Source: Spirogloea muscicola
Taxonomy: Eukaryota > Streptophyta > Zygnematophyceae > Spirogloeales > Spirogloeaceae
Direction of reading: 5' to 3'
NCBI GenBank assembly: GCA_009602725.1
Contig: WELB01000100.1
Location: forward strand, 1 to 20,803
DNA length: 20,803 nucleotides
Shown piece after piece: positions 1-15,638 of this stretch. A program made the translations under genes and the position numbers. The notes beneath the pieces are model-generated. The model searched no databases, had not been told where the DNA came from, and was given only the letters and a program-made list of their open reading frames with translations. The first letter of the stretch is position 1; each line of letters begins with the position of its first letter.

Positions 1-3000
1 CCGCGCCCGCCGCCGCCGGCGGGCGCCCCCGCAAGGAGCGCCGCGTGACGTACATCATCCGCGACACCGACGACTCCCAGCACTGCTCCGGCATCAACGC
101 TGTTGAGGCCCGCGCCGGCGCCCTCTTCACCGGCAGCCGCGACGGCACCGTCAAGCGCTGGCGCCTCGGCGGCGCCGCTGCCTCCGCGCAGCCGCCGTGC
201 GCCGCCACCTTCGAGTCGCACGTCGACTGGGTGAGCTGGAGCGCGGACCTAACCTGCGGGGATCCGCTACTGCACCCGGCCTCGGCGCTCCCTCTGAGGC
301 CGCCCTGCCGCGGTGTGCAGGTGAACGACGTGAAGCTGGTGGGCGACGCCACGCTGCTCTCCTGCTCCAGCGACACCACCCTCAAGGTCTTGCCCTCTCC
401 CTCCTGCCCCTTGTTTGTCGAGGCCTCGGTCGTCGCCGTCGTCGAGGGCTCACTCGCGGCGGGCCTCCGGCGGTGCAGACATGGCGGGCGTCTTCGCAGG
501 GCGAGTGCACGCGCACCTTGCGCCAGCACAGCGACTACGTCACGTGCCTCGCAGCCGCCCGCCAGGTCCGGTTCTGCCGCTCCGGACCCCGACAGGCAGC
601 TGCCGGCTGCCCCCGTCCTGCCCACTTCCTCCCGACTCCTGGTCTCGGCACTGAGACCGTCTCGCCCGCGCGGCGCGCCTCCGCAGGCTCCCGGGCTCGT
701 GGCGTCCGGCGGCCTCGGGTGCGAAGTCTTCCTGTGGGACCTGGAAGCCGCCATGGAGCCGCTCGCCGCCGCAGGAGCTGGCTCTGACACTGGCAGTTAC
801 GGCAGTGGCTCCGGGCCCATGCCAATGCAGCACCAGCGGGAGCTGGGTGCTGGAGCAGCGCCGACCAGCCAGGACATAGGCGCCGCCGACGGTGCTGGCG
901 GCGGCAGGGGGATGCATCGGTACCTCCCTGTGTCTGCCCGCGGCCACAAGGAGTCGGTGTACGCGCTGGCACTCAATGACGCCGGCACTGTGCTCGTGTC
1001 TGGCGGCACCGAGAAGGTGAGCTGACCGACGACGCCTGTGCGCGCGAGGAGCGCAGTGTGAGGAGCTTTAGGGTTGCGGCTGAGTGCGGAGGTAGGGTCA
1101 CTCGGTCGGCATGTAGGCAATTCGGGTGTGGGATCCGCGCACGGGCAAGAAGGCGATGAAGCTGCGCGGCCACACTGACAATGTGCGCGCGCTCCTCCTC
1201 GACTCCAGTGGGAGGTGGGTGTGCTGCACACCCCCCCGGAGCCCCGTTCCTGCTGATCCTCCTCAAGTGATCAACACCTTCTGAGGGTGGAGCCAGCTCA
1301 GCTATTCATGTGTGTCTGCGCTTGGCAGGTTCTGCCTCTCGGGCTCCTCCGATGCAATCATCAGGTTGGGTTGTGCAAAACTTACTCCGACACAGCGCTG
1401 CAGGACAAGCTTCGGCCGCCACGAGTAGCCTGGCGCTGAGTTGGCTCATCTCATGGGGCGCAGGCTGTGGGACCTGGGCCAGCAGCGGTGCCTGCAGTCG
1501 TATGCTGTGCACACTGACAGTGTTTGGACGCTCGCCGCGCCAGCAGGCTTCGGCTCCGTGTACAGTGGGGGTCGGGACGGCTGCGTGAGCTCCAGCATGG
1601 CTCTTTCCTGAATTGCTTCCTTGCTCTGGCTCTGAGCCTTAGAGGTGACAGTGTGGGCGCTTGATCCTTGCAATTGAGGCTGCTGGGCAGGTCTATGCAA
1701 CCGACCTCGCAACGCGGGAGAGCGTGCTGCTGGTTGTCGAGCCGGAGCCCGTGCTGCGGCTCTCCCTTGACCATCGTGGTGGCACACACAGTGAGGCGGA
1801 CGCCCTCTGGGTGGCAACCACTGCCTCCACGGTGCGGCAGTGGCCGGCGCTCCCGCCGCCGCCGCTGCTGCCACCACCAGATATGCTTGAGGGCTCGTCG
1901 TTCATTGCCGGCTCGCTGCGCCTAGCGCGCGTACGCGCTTCTAAGGATGGCTCAGCTGCGCCGGTGAGCTTGATGGGTGGACCCTCAAATTCCGCAGTCC
2001 TTGCAAGTGTCCAGCCGTACGTTGTAGCAGACTTGTATGCAAGCGCGCATCCGCTGATGCCTCCGGTACCGCTGAGCGCAGGTGCCATTGCACACCCGGC
2101 CATCAGCAGTGATTGTTGGCAGCCCAGGCATTGTGCGACATACTGTCCTCAACGATCGTCGCCACGTGCTCACCAAGGTTTTGCAGCAAATGCCAATCCG
2201 TCGCAAGGTGTTGCTGTCTTCGAACTTGAATGCTCAAGTAGATTCTGGAACCAGGGCTGGAGGAATTTCTCAAGTCAGCATGGTGTCGGCTCCTCTGGGG
2301 CAGGATGCGGCTGGCTGCGTAAAGGTGTGGGAAATCACACGGGGCGCAGTCATCAAGGACTACGGACAAGTGAGAACGACACAACATCCTCTTCTCTCTG
2401 CTCACTGGCTTGACTGAGGTCCTCCTCCTAGTCTTGCGTTGAATGAAGACATACTATCAGTTAGTTGCTAGCCTGCACGAGGAGATGGGGAGATGGATGC
2501 CTCCTGTGCTGGGGTCTTGCTGCACTCTGGTTTTCCCACAGAAACTACTTGTTGTGCGAGGTGGCCGTTGCCTCTGCAATATGCCCGCCTGCCTCCTCAG
2601 GCACGCTGCGATGACCTCTGCATTGCCTCACTGCCCAGCAGTGTGGGTCCACCTTGCCAGGTGGACTTTGACGAGGTGGAAATGGGGCTCTTTGAGATGG
2701 TACGTTTTCTGCAAAAGCCTGCCTGCTCTTCCTGCCTGCAGCTTTAAAGACCTCTATGCAAAGAACTGGCCAAGAGTTTTGGTGGATGCTGTCAAATATT
2801 GGAGCATGTCACCATCAATGTCTCGGCGGCACAGACCAATGTGTTGGTAGCTGCTTGTTATGCAGGTGAGTGTACTGCCGTGGTTTTCACTGGACAGCCG
2901 GTTGGGCAGCATCTCTGTGCATCTGGAGACGCCGCAGTGCTTCGCGACTGAGATTTATGCATCCGATATCACTCCTGGAGCATCTGAGGAACTCAAGGTC

Positions 3001-4478
3001 AGCGTTTGTGCTGCGGCGTGCCCAGCTGTGAGCTTAGAGCCTTGAGCCATCGTTGTCAGCATGAGCCCCGCACGCCTACAATCGTCGATTTACATCCAAG
3101 CTCTCACCCAAGCCCTAGTGCTTAGCTTACTGCTCAGCCTCTAAGCTTGGGCCCCCTGCTCTCGTTGCAAGCCTGCACGTCGTGCAACCTCCATTGCCTA
3201 CAATGCGTGGTCCCATCAGCAGTCACTGGATGAATCTGAGAAGGTCGCAAGTGAATGCAGCTGTAGAGTAGAAGTAACCTCTTGTCAGCTTAGCCCAAGT
3301 TTCAAAGTTGGAGCATTTCAGCTAAGCATGACGGCTCCCATGCTTGGCGCTCGGCGGCAGCTGAATCTGGGCCAGCAGACTCTGCGAGGACTTTTCGCAC
3401 ACTGGCTCGCACGGCGACAGCACATTGCAGCAGCCCGACCTCCAAGCCCAGCCAAGCGCAACCCCAACGGCACAGACAGCCCAGCGTGCAGCGTGCCGAC
3501 AACTGCAGCGGGAGCTGCTGCCCAGGAGGCCGCCAACGGCGTGCAGCCGGTGCTGCCGCCCTTTGAATTCTCAGCCACCCATCCGCCAAGCATCATCACA
3601 GAGGGCTCATTGGGCGGGCCATGGCGGCGCAAGGCCACGGAGCTGCTGGGCAGCGAGGACGAGCGTGAGATCCCTTGGTGGGCCCTAGAGTGCATGCTCT
3701 ATGACCGCATGCCCGCGCGCGATCCCGCCAAGTGAGTGCCCTGGGTTTTCAAAGCACGTGCCTGCATCAGTGTTCTGGCCAAATCTGAGTGACTGTGACG
3801 AGCTATGGGAGACTCGTTCCCCTTGTTGCATGGAGGCTTTGCCTACAGAATTTTGCAGCTGAAGGGCCAGAGGTTCAGGTTCTGTGCTTTGACTCCGTAG
3901 AGGCCTATTGCACAGGTGCAGCTTCTACCTGAATCCGCTGGAGGGCTCATCGCTACAGCTGCTGGCGCAGGGCAAGCTCAGCGCTCCCCGCATCCTCCGC
4001 ATCCACAAGGTACTTTTAGGCTTAGGCCGGGCAGTGAAGCTTGGAATGCAGGGTGTGAGGATTAGAGGTGTAACACAATCGGAAGCTCGCATTGTAGGTC
4101 ATGAGCTACGTGGTGGAGAGGCTGGGGTTGGAGCCTGCGGCGGTCGACACCACCGCGGGGGCCTCGGCGGGCCACGCCACAGACGGTGTCAGGGCCAACG
4201 GCCATGCTGTGCCAGCAGGGGCCGCTGAGGCAGCAGCCGCCCGGCCACCCCCGATTGACATCCTCTGCAACAACCAGGCACGGCTGGACGAGCTCCCTCG
4301 CCTTGTCACCGACGTGGCTCTCATGCCGGCCACCTTCTGCCGCAGCGACGGCGCTGACCGGCATGACCCCGGGCTGCAGGTGCTTCTGCCGGAGATGAGC
4401 CTGGCGACGGTGCGCGCGTACGTCTGGAAGAAGCCTGAGGATCTGTGCCTGTCCTACCGGCGGCGGAAAGCCTCGTGA
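1..4478 (+). CDS. WDR48: WDR48/UAF1-like WD40 protein, activator of USP1/USP12/USP46-type deubiquitinases (5' end outside window)
   Basis: Family role: a WD40 propeller plus C-terminal SUMO-like domains that binds and activates ubiquitin-specific proteases; the plant homologue is LRS1. Exons I place: 1(partial)-230, 321-386, 479-565, 687-1016, 1117-1214, 1329-1364, 1464-1584, 1691-1963, 2082-2177, 2304-2369, 2661-2699, 2866-2997, 3322-3731, 3916-4009, 4098-4478. All introns are GT-AG and phases agree, giving 818 visible residues plus a stop. The N-terminus ([12 protein letters not shown]) matches the start of human WDR48, but no in-frame ATG lies in the window, so the first codons are upstream. 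WD blades end in GTVKRW, FLWD, IRVWD, IRLWD and VKVWE. Diagnostic stretches are [31 protein letters not shown] and the terminal [16 protein letters not shown]. It is longer than the human protein (677 aa) because of a Gly/Ser/Ala linker in exon 4 and a Pro/Ala-rich stretch in exon 13. The donor at 387 and the acceptor at 3321 are the least certain boundaries. Confidence 0.93.
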
Positions 4479-4808
4479 TCCGAGCGAGCACGAGCTGCCG
4501 ATCAGCCGCAATGTACAGACACCACGGTGCCCACGGCAGCCGAGTCCTCGGCCGGGCGCGCGCGCGGGCAGCGCATGCGCGCTCCTTGGTCGTGCACACA
4601 CCTCGGCAGGGGCTAGCAAGCGTTGCGGGCAGCAAGGGGCAGCCGGGCGGGGGGTGCGCAGGCGGCGAGGGGCTCGAGCGCGGGCAGCGGCAGCGTAAGC
4701 GTGAGGCAGCGTGGAGGTGAGCCGGGCGGCTGGCAAGGCCACTGGGGAAGCCGTCCCAGCCAGCTCGGCGCCACCGAAGTGGGCGCCCACCTCCGCGTCC
4801 GGCCGGCT
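4479..4808. other. Intergenic: WDR48 3' flank and promoter/5' UTR of the next gene
   Basis: Very GC-rich spacer between two genes on the same strand. It contains an alternating purine-pyrimidine stretch (CG/GC steps with a central GCGCATGCGC) around 4553-4582. I see no TATA box and no TGTAA-type algal polyadenylation signal. Open frames through it lack ATG starts and look like GC-rich shadow frames. Confidence 0.5.
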
Positions 4809-5806
4809 ATGGCGGCGCTCGCCGCGGCCGCCGCCCTCGCCGTCGCCGCCGCCGCCCGGCGTGACAGCCCCGCGCTCGCTCGTGCGTCTGGCAGGCGGCG
4901 AGGTGGCGGCAGCGGCGGGTCGGACTTCCTCGCGGGCTTCCTGCTGGGCGGCGCCCTCTTCGGCGCCCTCGGCTTCATCTTCGCGCCGCAGGTCAGCCTC
5001 CGGAGCTGCGCGCGGGCCCGCGCCTGCTCTCGCCGCCGCGTCTCCGCGCCTCACCCGCCCTGCGCTGNGAGCCGGCGCCGGCCGGCGCCCGGCGTGACAG
5101 CCCCGCGCTCGCTCGTGCGTCTGGCAGGCGGCGAGGTGGCGGCAGCGGCGGGTCGGACTTCCTCGCGGGCTTCCTGCTGGGCGGCGCCCTCTTCGGCGCC
5201 CTCGGCTTCATCTTCGCGCCGCAGGTCAGCCTCCGGAGCTGCGCGCGGGCCCGCGCCTGCTCTCGCCGCCGCGTCTCCGCGCCTCACCCGCCCTGCGCTG
5301 TGCCCGGGTGCCGGTGCTGGCAGCTGTCCAAGGCTGTGCTGGGCGAGAACGCCGACGGCACTCCCCGCCGCCTGCCTCGCTGGATGGACGACGACGACAG
5401 CCTGGAGGTGCGCGCCGCGCCTGCCGCCGCCTCCCCCGCCACCGTCGCGAGCTTCTGCGTCGGGCGCCTTGCACCGCAAGCCCAGCCTGTGCGCGGGAGG
5501 GCGAGCAAGGCCGCATTTCAGCGGCTCTCTGAAAGCTTCTGATACTATCAGGCTGCAGGGTCTGGTAGCCTACCACCTGCCAGTGGCACTGGACTCGCCT
5601 GGCGTCTCCTCAAGGTGCTTGTAGACGGGTTGGTGATCTGCAGCATGGTGGCTGTGCTGTCACCTGTGTAGGCGACAAGGCGCAACCTCAACGAGAAGAT
5701 TGCGCAGCTGAACGCTGCCATCGACGACGTCTCTGCACAGCTGCGTGCCGATGATGATTCGCCGGCAGAGCTTCAGCCCGAGCCCCTTGAGGCCGCATCC
5801 CCCTAA
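4809..5806 (+). CDS. Small plastid-envelope-like membrane protein (resembles the plant At1g42960 chloroplast inner-membrane protein)
   Basis: Three exons: 4809-4991, 5324-5407 and 5672-5806, all phase 0, giving 133 aa. ATG 4809 is the first in-frame ATG. The order is an Ala/Arg-rich N-terminus like a plastid transit peptide (residues 1-40), one Gly/Ala/Phe-rich membrane segment (about 43-60, ending FAPQ), a basic-then-acidic linker (RRLPRWMDDDD), and a short helical segment RRNLNEKIAQLNAAIDDVS followed by an acidic tail ending ASP. The pairing of GFLLGGALFGALG..FAPQ with a C-terminal LNEKI.QLN.AID.VS is the signature I associate with the plant family of At1g42960, described as chloroplast inner-envelope and of unknown biochemical function. 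Intron 1 is inflated to 332 bp by the repeat around the N at 5068; collapsed, it would be 99 bp, normal for this locus. Expression of the duplicated layout as annotated is doubtful. Confidence 0.68.
4853..5067. repeat. Left copy of perfect 215-bp direct repeat (probable assembly duplication)
   Basis: Base-by-base comparison shows 4853-5067 identical to 5086-5300 at an offset of 233. The copy covers the 3' part of exon 1, the donor at 4992 and the start of intron 1, and it ends exactly at the ambiguous base. Identity across both coding and intron sequence argues against an old duplication. Confidence 0.95.
5068..5068. other. Ambiguous base (N), likely a contig-join gap
   Basis: A single N directly follows the left repeat copy. 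Position 5301, the equivalent base after the right copy, is T. An N at the edge of a perfect duplication is typical of two overlapping contig ends joined without merging. Confidence 0.9.
5086..5300. repeat. Right copy of perfect 215-bp direct repeat
   Basis: Identical to 4853-5067. It repeats the coding segment for the membrane span and the donor site (at 5225). From this second donor to the exon 2 acceptor at 5323 is 99 bp, matching ordinary intron lengths here, so only one of the two copies is likely to exist in the genome. Confidence 0.95.
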
Positions 5807-6317
5807 CATTAAAAGGAGCGGCTTGCCACTTTTGACCGTGCACCAACATGCTGAACATTCTTAAGATGAGGTTAGGTTCTGTCAGAGCCGCAACTTAGAC
5901 TTCCCGCTAACTTTCCCTTGCCAACCACTTTAGAACCATTGACTTTGCAGAAGGTGAACAATTGGCGGCCACAGCTGTTGCTTATTATGGATCCACGATT
6001 GGGCAATGCATCCCCTGGGCTGCCAGAGCATCTCGCCCCTGGCGACGTTAATGGACGGACTTGACTTTCAGAAGCATGCCCTGCTCACGCGAGACAGTCG
6101 ATGAGATTTGCTACTAAAATCTCGAGGTTTCTCGAACCTGCAAGTCACCAGGCTCGACTACACGGATCAAGGCTGAAGCTTCTGCCGTCGACCTACCCAC
6201 AAACTATACAGACCCACACTTGTGTAGCTTACCCACTGTAAGACAACCCGCTCGAGCAAGTATACATGCTGCGCCACCAAGCAAGCACACAGGTAGACAA
6301 GAACCGCAACTCCCTGC
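5807..6317. other. Convergent intergenic region (3' flanks of the envelope-protein gene and FBP7)
   Basis: A 511-bp AT-richer spacer between genes on opposite strands, expected to hold both 3' UTRs. I see no coding potential, hairpin terminator or RNA gene. The only candidate processing signal is TGTAA at 6237-6241 on the + strand. Confidence 0.5.
6237..6241 (+). promoter_or_regulatory. Candidate TGTAA polyadenylation signal
   Basis: TGTAA is the usual polyadenylation signal of chlorophyte algae. This is the only copy I noticed on the + strand between the envelope-protein stop (5806) and FBP7. It would imply a 3' UTR of about 430 bp. A five-base motif is weak evidence on its own. Confidence 0.25.
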
Positions 6318-8931
6318 TCAGCCAGGGACGTAGAAGTCCATCTTGTCAACGGGCAGATTCAGGTCACTTGTGTCCACCTGCCAAAGGTGCATGCAACAAC
6401 AGTTTGATACATCCCATGTAGGAAGTACGTGAGCAGCAGGCAGTGATTAACAGCATCAAGCAGGTTGACGGCGAACAAGAATGCCAACAAAGCTGTTCTA
6501 GCCTGCGGTGCTCTATCAATGAGAAAGTGGTGAGCTCACCTCTTCCCATGGCACAAACACAAAGGGCGCCAGGCCTCTTCTGTGGCTAATGGCTGGCACA
6601 TCAGGGTGGTGTGATTCGTCATCCTCCCAGCCTGCTATAATTGGTAAAACGTCCTCGCTCTCAGGAGGGACCTCTGACTCATCCATGCCCGAGGTAAGGA
6701 TGTTCACCACGTCAAGGCGGTTGTTGGCTCCCTGACAAGTTCCCCTCACTCTGCAGGCATTCAACAAGCTTGTCAATGCCAACGAGAACCCCTCCCTTGT
6801 ACAGGGAAAGGGAAGGCTGACGGTCCTGGTACACATCATCACTTCAAGACAATCATTTATATAAAGCAACGAAGGACCATAGAGCACTGACCTCAGCCTC
6901 AATCGCAGCACAGTTGGCCTATTGCCAGGGTACAGGATGGCAGCGTCAACCTGCACAGCAGTCAATTGGTGAAAGGCAACGGTTGCAGAGAATGAGTGAG
7001 TTGTATCTCATCGTCGTCCCACAATCTCCTCTGCAGCTTGACATTCAAATAAAGTCGCAAGCAAGGGTTTGAGAGCACCCTAGGCAATCAGCTAATGAAA
7101 GACCAGCATGTACCAAGCAGCAAACACATGAAGCTCACCTTGTTATCCACAAGAGTGGATTGCCCCACAAGGACATTTTCAGCCTTGGATGCCCTTCCAT
7201 AAAGTGATCTTGCAACTTCTTTGATTCTGTGAGGAGAAGTCTGCAAGCATGGAGGGCCTAAATGAAAAGACGAACTGGAACACCCATCTCATGTCATGAT
7301 TTGATGATCACTAAGCCCTCCTTGTGCAGCAATATCTGTGGATCCACATCCAGATTGACCATCCAATCACAACCTTTCCACATATCTGTGAGTGAAGAGG
7401 CAGATGGATGAAAAGCAATACTTTGTAGAAGAATCGACCACTCGTTTGGAAGCGGAGGTATCTGTAATAACAGACCTGCGCAGAGGACAATTGTGCATAC
7501 ACAACTTTGTCAATGACTAGGACTTACTCTTGACCGCCTCCTAGCTGGGCTGCTGCACCTTTGGTGAAACTGCTAACCCCGATTCTGACCAAGCTGGATG
7601 CCATGGTGAGCACCCTAGCTTACCAAGTGTACAGGGTTGCGAACACTCCACTCCATAATGCCTGTCCGCACGTAAGTGTTACGACTCACGTACACACCTA
7701 GTGCGAGCAGAGGCAGCAACACATCATAAGCCACGCGCATGACTGTGGCATCCTGATGCAACGAAGCTCGTCAAAGATACTGCAGTCCACCATCGAAAAA
7801 GCATACTTTGCATACCAGTGTATCACAGGTGCATAGATTATGCAGACACAACTTTGACATGCTAAGGCACCAATGAGGTGACTGCCAGATCCATACCATT
7901 AATCTTACAGATTCATACCATCAGTCCTAAGACGCGGTCTTAGTGACCACATTTGTCGCCAGGAACCACCATAAAGCTTCTGCAATATCTTTTCATTCTC
8001 TTCTGCCCCTCTTGCCTGCTTGTGAAGTATCAGAAAGCAATATCAGCAGTTGACTGCGAGCAAGTTGTGAGCAATATCAACAAGCCTAACTCGCCCTTGC
8101 TAAATTTGCTGCAGAACTTTCATACACTCCTGCCTGTTGACTACCTCCCACCACGCCACAGACAGACAGTCCCTAGCCTCACGTGACAGGGCAAGATACT
8201 GCGCACTTGCTACACGTGCTGCACGTGCAGTGATAAATACACATCAAGAATCAGGCCTCTTCCTTCTCACTGGAATGCAAAGTGAACCACATAGTCAGTC
8301 AGAGCTGGAATACGTGCAACAGGCATGTAGGACGACCTGCCAGGCCTTGAGGCAGGCAGCCCGCCAAAACACGGGGCTTCGTGCAGCAAACCGCCATTGT
8401 CTGCAGACACACATCGCCTGGCCAAGCACAATGGGGCTCATTCTGGCAAACACCTAGCACAAACAAGCAAAAACCCAAGGAGGACTCATGAGACAGTCGA
8501 TGCCACAGGTGGAAAGAGACGGCTATGTGCTTGGCACGCATGCTCTGCATGTCACTTAATCGTCCTAGTCTTGGCATGATGACGGGGTAGAGGTGTTGCA
8601 CCTACGCAGAAGGATCTGCAAGTTTGCTAGTAATTGTTTTCAGGTGGGCAGAGAAGTAAGCAAAGTTGACTCTGAGGGAGTCCCGGCAGCCGGGCGACCG
8701 CAACAACACCAGTGTGGCACAGGTGGGGTGGGGTGGATGAGAAACCTCAAGGAGGAGCTCGTCAGGCAGTGTGCGATGTAGCAGTGACGAGTCTTTCTGG
8801 GGCTGGCTGCTGGTACTGCCAACCGGCGCGACGGGCCGTACTCGCATGCCATACAGGCTCAGCCATGGCCGGTGGACGGTAGGATAAGGTAAGCCCGTCG
8901 CTGGGCCCACCCTGTCGGTGCTGCTGCTCAC
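6318..8931 (-). CDS. FBP7: FBP7/FBXO9-family F-box protein (SCF ubiquitin ligase substrate adaptor)
   Basis: Exons on the - strand: 8931-8746, 8453-8337, 7979-7919, 7697-7624, 7475-7422, 7240-7139, 6950-6892, 6750-6540, 6377-6318, giving 307 aa with all phases consistent (Arabidopsis FBP7 is about 330 aa). An F-box spans exons 1-2, starting [15 protein letters not shown] and ending [15 protein letters not shown]. After it come the FBXO9/FBP7 core motifs: [88 protein letters not shown] and a C-terminal [14 protein letters not shown]. The F-box should dock to SKP1; the conserved C-terminal region presumably recognises substrate. In Arabidopsis FBP7 is reported to support translation under temperature stress. 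The start is uncertain: ATG 8931 is the upstream choice and an internal Met codon starts at 8847. A 12-bp mini-exon (8129-8118) may lie between exons 2 and 3. Confidence 0.9.
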
Positions 8932-14277
<5,346 letters not shown>

Positions 14278-14783
14278 AGAGGCCGTGAGGCCCCTCGGCA
14301 GGGAGGCTGCTTCTCGTTGTCATGTATGAGGTGTTGGCAGAAAGGTTGTGGCCCCTCTGACATTAGGGGGCTGGCGATCTGATTGCTGACAGCATTCATT
14401 TGATGGGTTATCTGCTACTCTCTTAGATTACTCTTGGACTTGCACATTGGGTGGCTAGTTTTTCTGTGACCACCCTTCACAAGTTCGTCAGTTGATGCAA
14501 CCACTTGGTGCAATTACAACCTCCTTGCTCGACCTCTTTCATTCTGTAGACGTCTAGTATCGGCCACAGCTTGGCCTTTTATACAGAGTACGAAGACAGA
14601 CGTGGGACACAGCTTGTTTGCATAAGGTGATAAAGCTGGGAGGGTACCTTGGCTTGCAATCGAGGAGCCGACCATGCTTAATAGCAATCTGTCCAAATTG
14701 CCCTTGCTCATTTAGAGAGCAATATGGTCTTACTGGTGCGGAGGAACTTGCCCTGGAACTTGCCCAATCGGTGCATGAGGTAA
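14278..14783. other. CDC48 3' flank, no gene seen
   Basis: About 500 bp after the CDC48 stop, expected to carry its 3' UTR. No TGTAA was seen on the + strand. A short open stretch near 14721-14780 (AEELALELAQSVHE, followed by a GTAAGG donor-like site) reads like a coding exon, but I cannot link it to any gene; it could be host or element debris. Confidence 0.4.
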
Positions 14784-15140
14784 GGCCGACTCTTTTCCTA
14801 TGATAAGGCTGCGTCGACTGCGGGGCACGCTGTCGGCCTGGCGGCGCGGGGCAAGGAGCGCAAATACGCCGTTCACCCAGTTGGTGATAAAATCGCGGCC
14901 CTGGCGATAGATGTATGCGGGGCATTTTGGCAACCGCTGGCTGGATCTCCTTCAGCGGCTTGCCCGTCAGGCCAGTGACCGGCGGCCGGGTCTGCCATGC
15001 TCGATGCCCGGCTTCAACGCCGCCGATTCGCTTGCCCAGGGATTCCGAACGCGCCTGATGGTTTCATTCCAACGCTTTCTAGCCTACGCCGTCCACATGC
15101 GAGCAGCACGAGCTACGGCTGCTGCCTCCGGCTCTCGGCG
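14784..15140 (+). pseudogene. Retroelement (LINE-type ORF2-like) C-terminal relic 1, frameshifted
   Basis: The first frame (from 14784) carries an Ala-rich stretch, then KERKYAVHPVGD and LAIDVCG. At the G run 14919-14922 the frame shifts, and the similarity continues in the next frame as HFGNRWLDLLQRLARQAS, with a later basic/amphipathic segment (FRTRLMVSFQRFLAYAV). An Ala-rich linker, K-R-(K/H)-Y, an aliphatic 'A(I/M)D.(C/H)G' strand, an LL..LA..A helix and a final QR helix is the layout I recall for the tail of reverse-transcriptase ORFs in chlorophyte retroelements. It aligns without gaps to relic 2 at 16247-16324. No catalytic RT motif lies in the window, so the class is inferred. Confidence 0.42.
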
Positions 15141-15291
15141 CAGTGCTTCTTTCCCTGCAGCGAGCTACTCTGACTTGATCGCATCGCGGGTACTGAGCTT
15201 CCCTCTGCATCGTCTTGTGTTTTGTAGTGTAGTCCTTGTTCTTTGTGTGCTTGTATTTCTTAGCGCTTCCCCTGGCCCCCTTCTCGTACTC

Positions 15292-15353
15292 TGTTCATTC
15301 TTTTTTGGGCTGGCTTTTCCAGCCCCTATCCTCAATGGGCGAGCACTTTCTCT
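15292..15353 (+). repeat. Hairpin-bearing ~60-bp repeat, copy 1
   Basis: Begins TGTTCATTCTTTTT, contains the perfect 7-bp stem GGGCTGG / CCAGCCC with a five-base loop, and ends CAATGGGCGAGCACTTTCTCT. It is closest to copy 4 (16094-16153): the shared TGTTCATTC start, CCCCTAT and CTCAATGGGCG mark one sub-type. Confidence 0.85.
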
Positions 15354-15386
15354 TTCTCGGCACCTTTTTCTTTTGGCTTTGGACAC

Positions 15387-15449
15387 TGTCCATTCTTGTT
15401 TGGGCTGGCTTTGCCAGCTCCTCTTCTCTATGGGCGAGCACTTTCTTCT
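15387..15449 (+). repeat. Hairpin-bearing ~60-bp repeat, copy 2
   Basis: Same orientation as copy 1 and 33 bp downstream. Details (TGTCCATTC, GGCTTTGCCAGC, CCTCTTCTC, CACTTTCTTCT) make it the sub-type of copy 3, the inverted arm at 16000-16058. It has lost one stem pair relative to copy 1. A TGTAA lies just after it at 15452-15456. Confidence 0.85.
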
Positions 15450-15463
15450 ATTGTAAGGGTCAT

Positions 15464-15496
15464 GCATGTACTTGCGAATCTGCATGTACTTGCGAA
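15464..15496 (+). repeat. Two-unit tandem repeat, 18-bp period
   Basis: The 15-mer GCATGTACTTGCGAA occurs at 15464-15478 and again at 15482-15496, separated by TCT. It abuts hairpin repeat copy 2 and looks like a small local duplication. Confidence 0.8.
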
Positions 15497-15638
15497 AGTC
15501 GAGTTCCTGTGGATGCTGTGAGAACTGCAGTCATACTGCTACATGACGATTTACAGCAGGGAAATGAAGCACGAATGCCAGTGATTAGGCATGAATGGCA
15601 CTGAAGCTCTTCCGAAGTCGGTGGATAGGTGGTGAGGG

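Noticed and set aside
4623-5624. A 333-codon frame covering the duplicated region as one protein
   Set aside because: It begins at a non-ATG codon, reads through two introns and the N, and repeats the membrane segment. The three-exon model is cleaner.
6751-6816. Earlier acceptors for FBP7 exon 8 (at 6796 or 6817)
   Set aside because: They keep the frame but insert residues not seen in the family. The acceptor at 6751 gives RLRLRVRGT..GANNR, as in plant homologues.
7312-7475. A coherent-looking alternative frame through 7475-7312 (-), with [10 protein letters not shown] and [10 protein letters not shown]
   Set aside because: The FBP7-type frame CYYRYLRF...FFYK with a donor at 7421 and the next exon [10 protein letters not shown] fits the family exactly. 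The other frame has no family match and breaks the phase.
7535-7604. An ATG-led minus-strand frame beginning [12 protein letters not shown] that seemed to start a separate gene
   Set aside because: It lies inside an FBP7 intron (7476-7623). The flanking exons (…NPVHL and VCYYRY…) join perfectly in phase and match the family, so this frame is chance.
8299-8601. Minus-strand frame [13 protein letters not shown] as the continuation of the F-box after LPDELLLE
   Set aside because: It is in phase, but the exon at 8453 ([11 protein letters not shown]...CRQWR) gives a canonical F-box. This stretch is intron.
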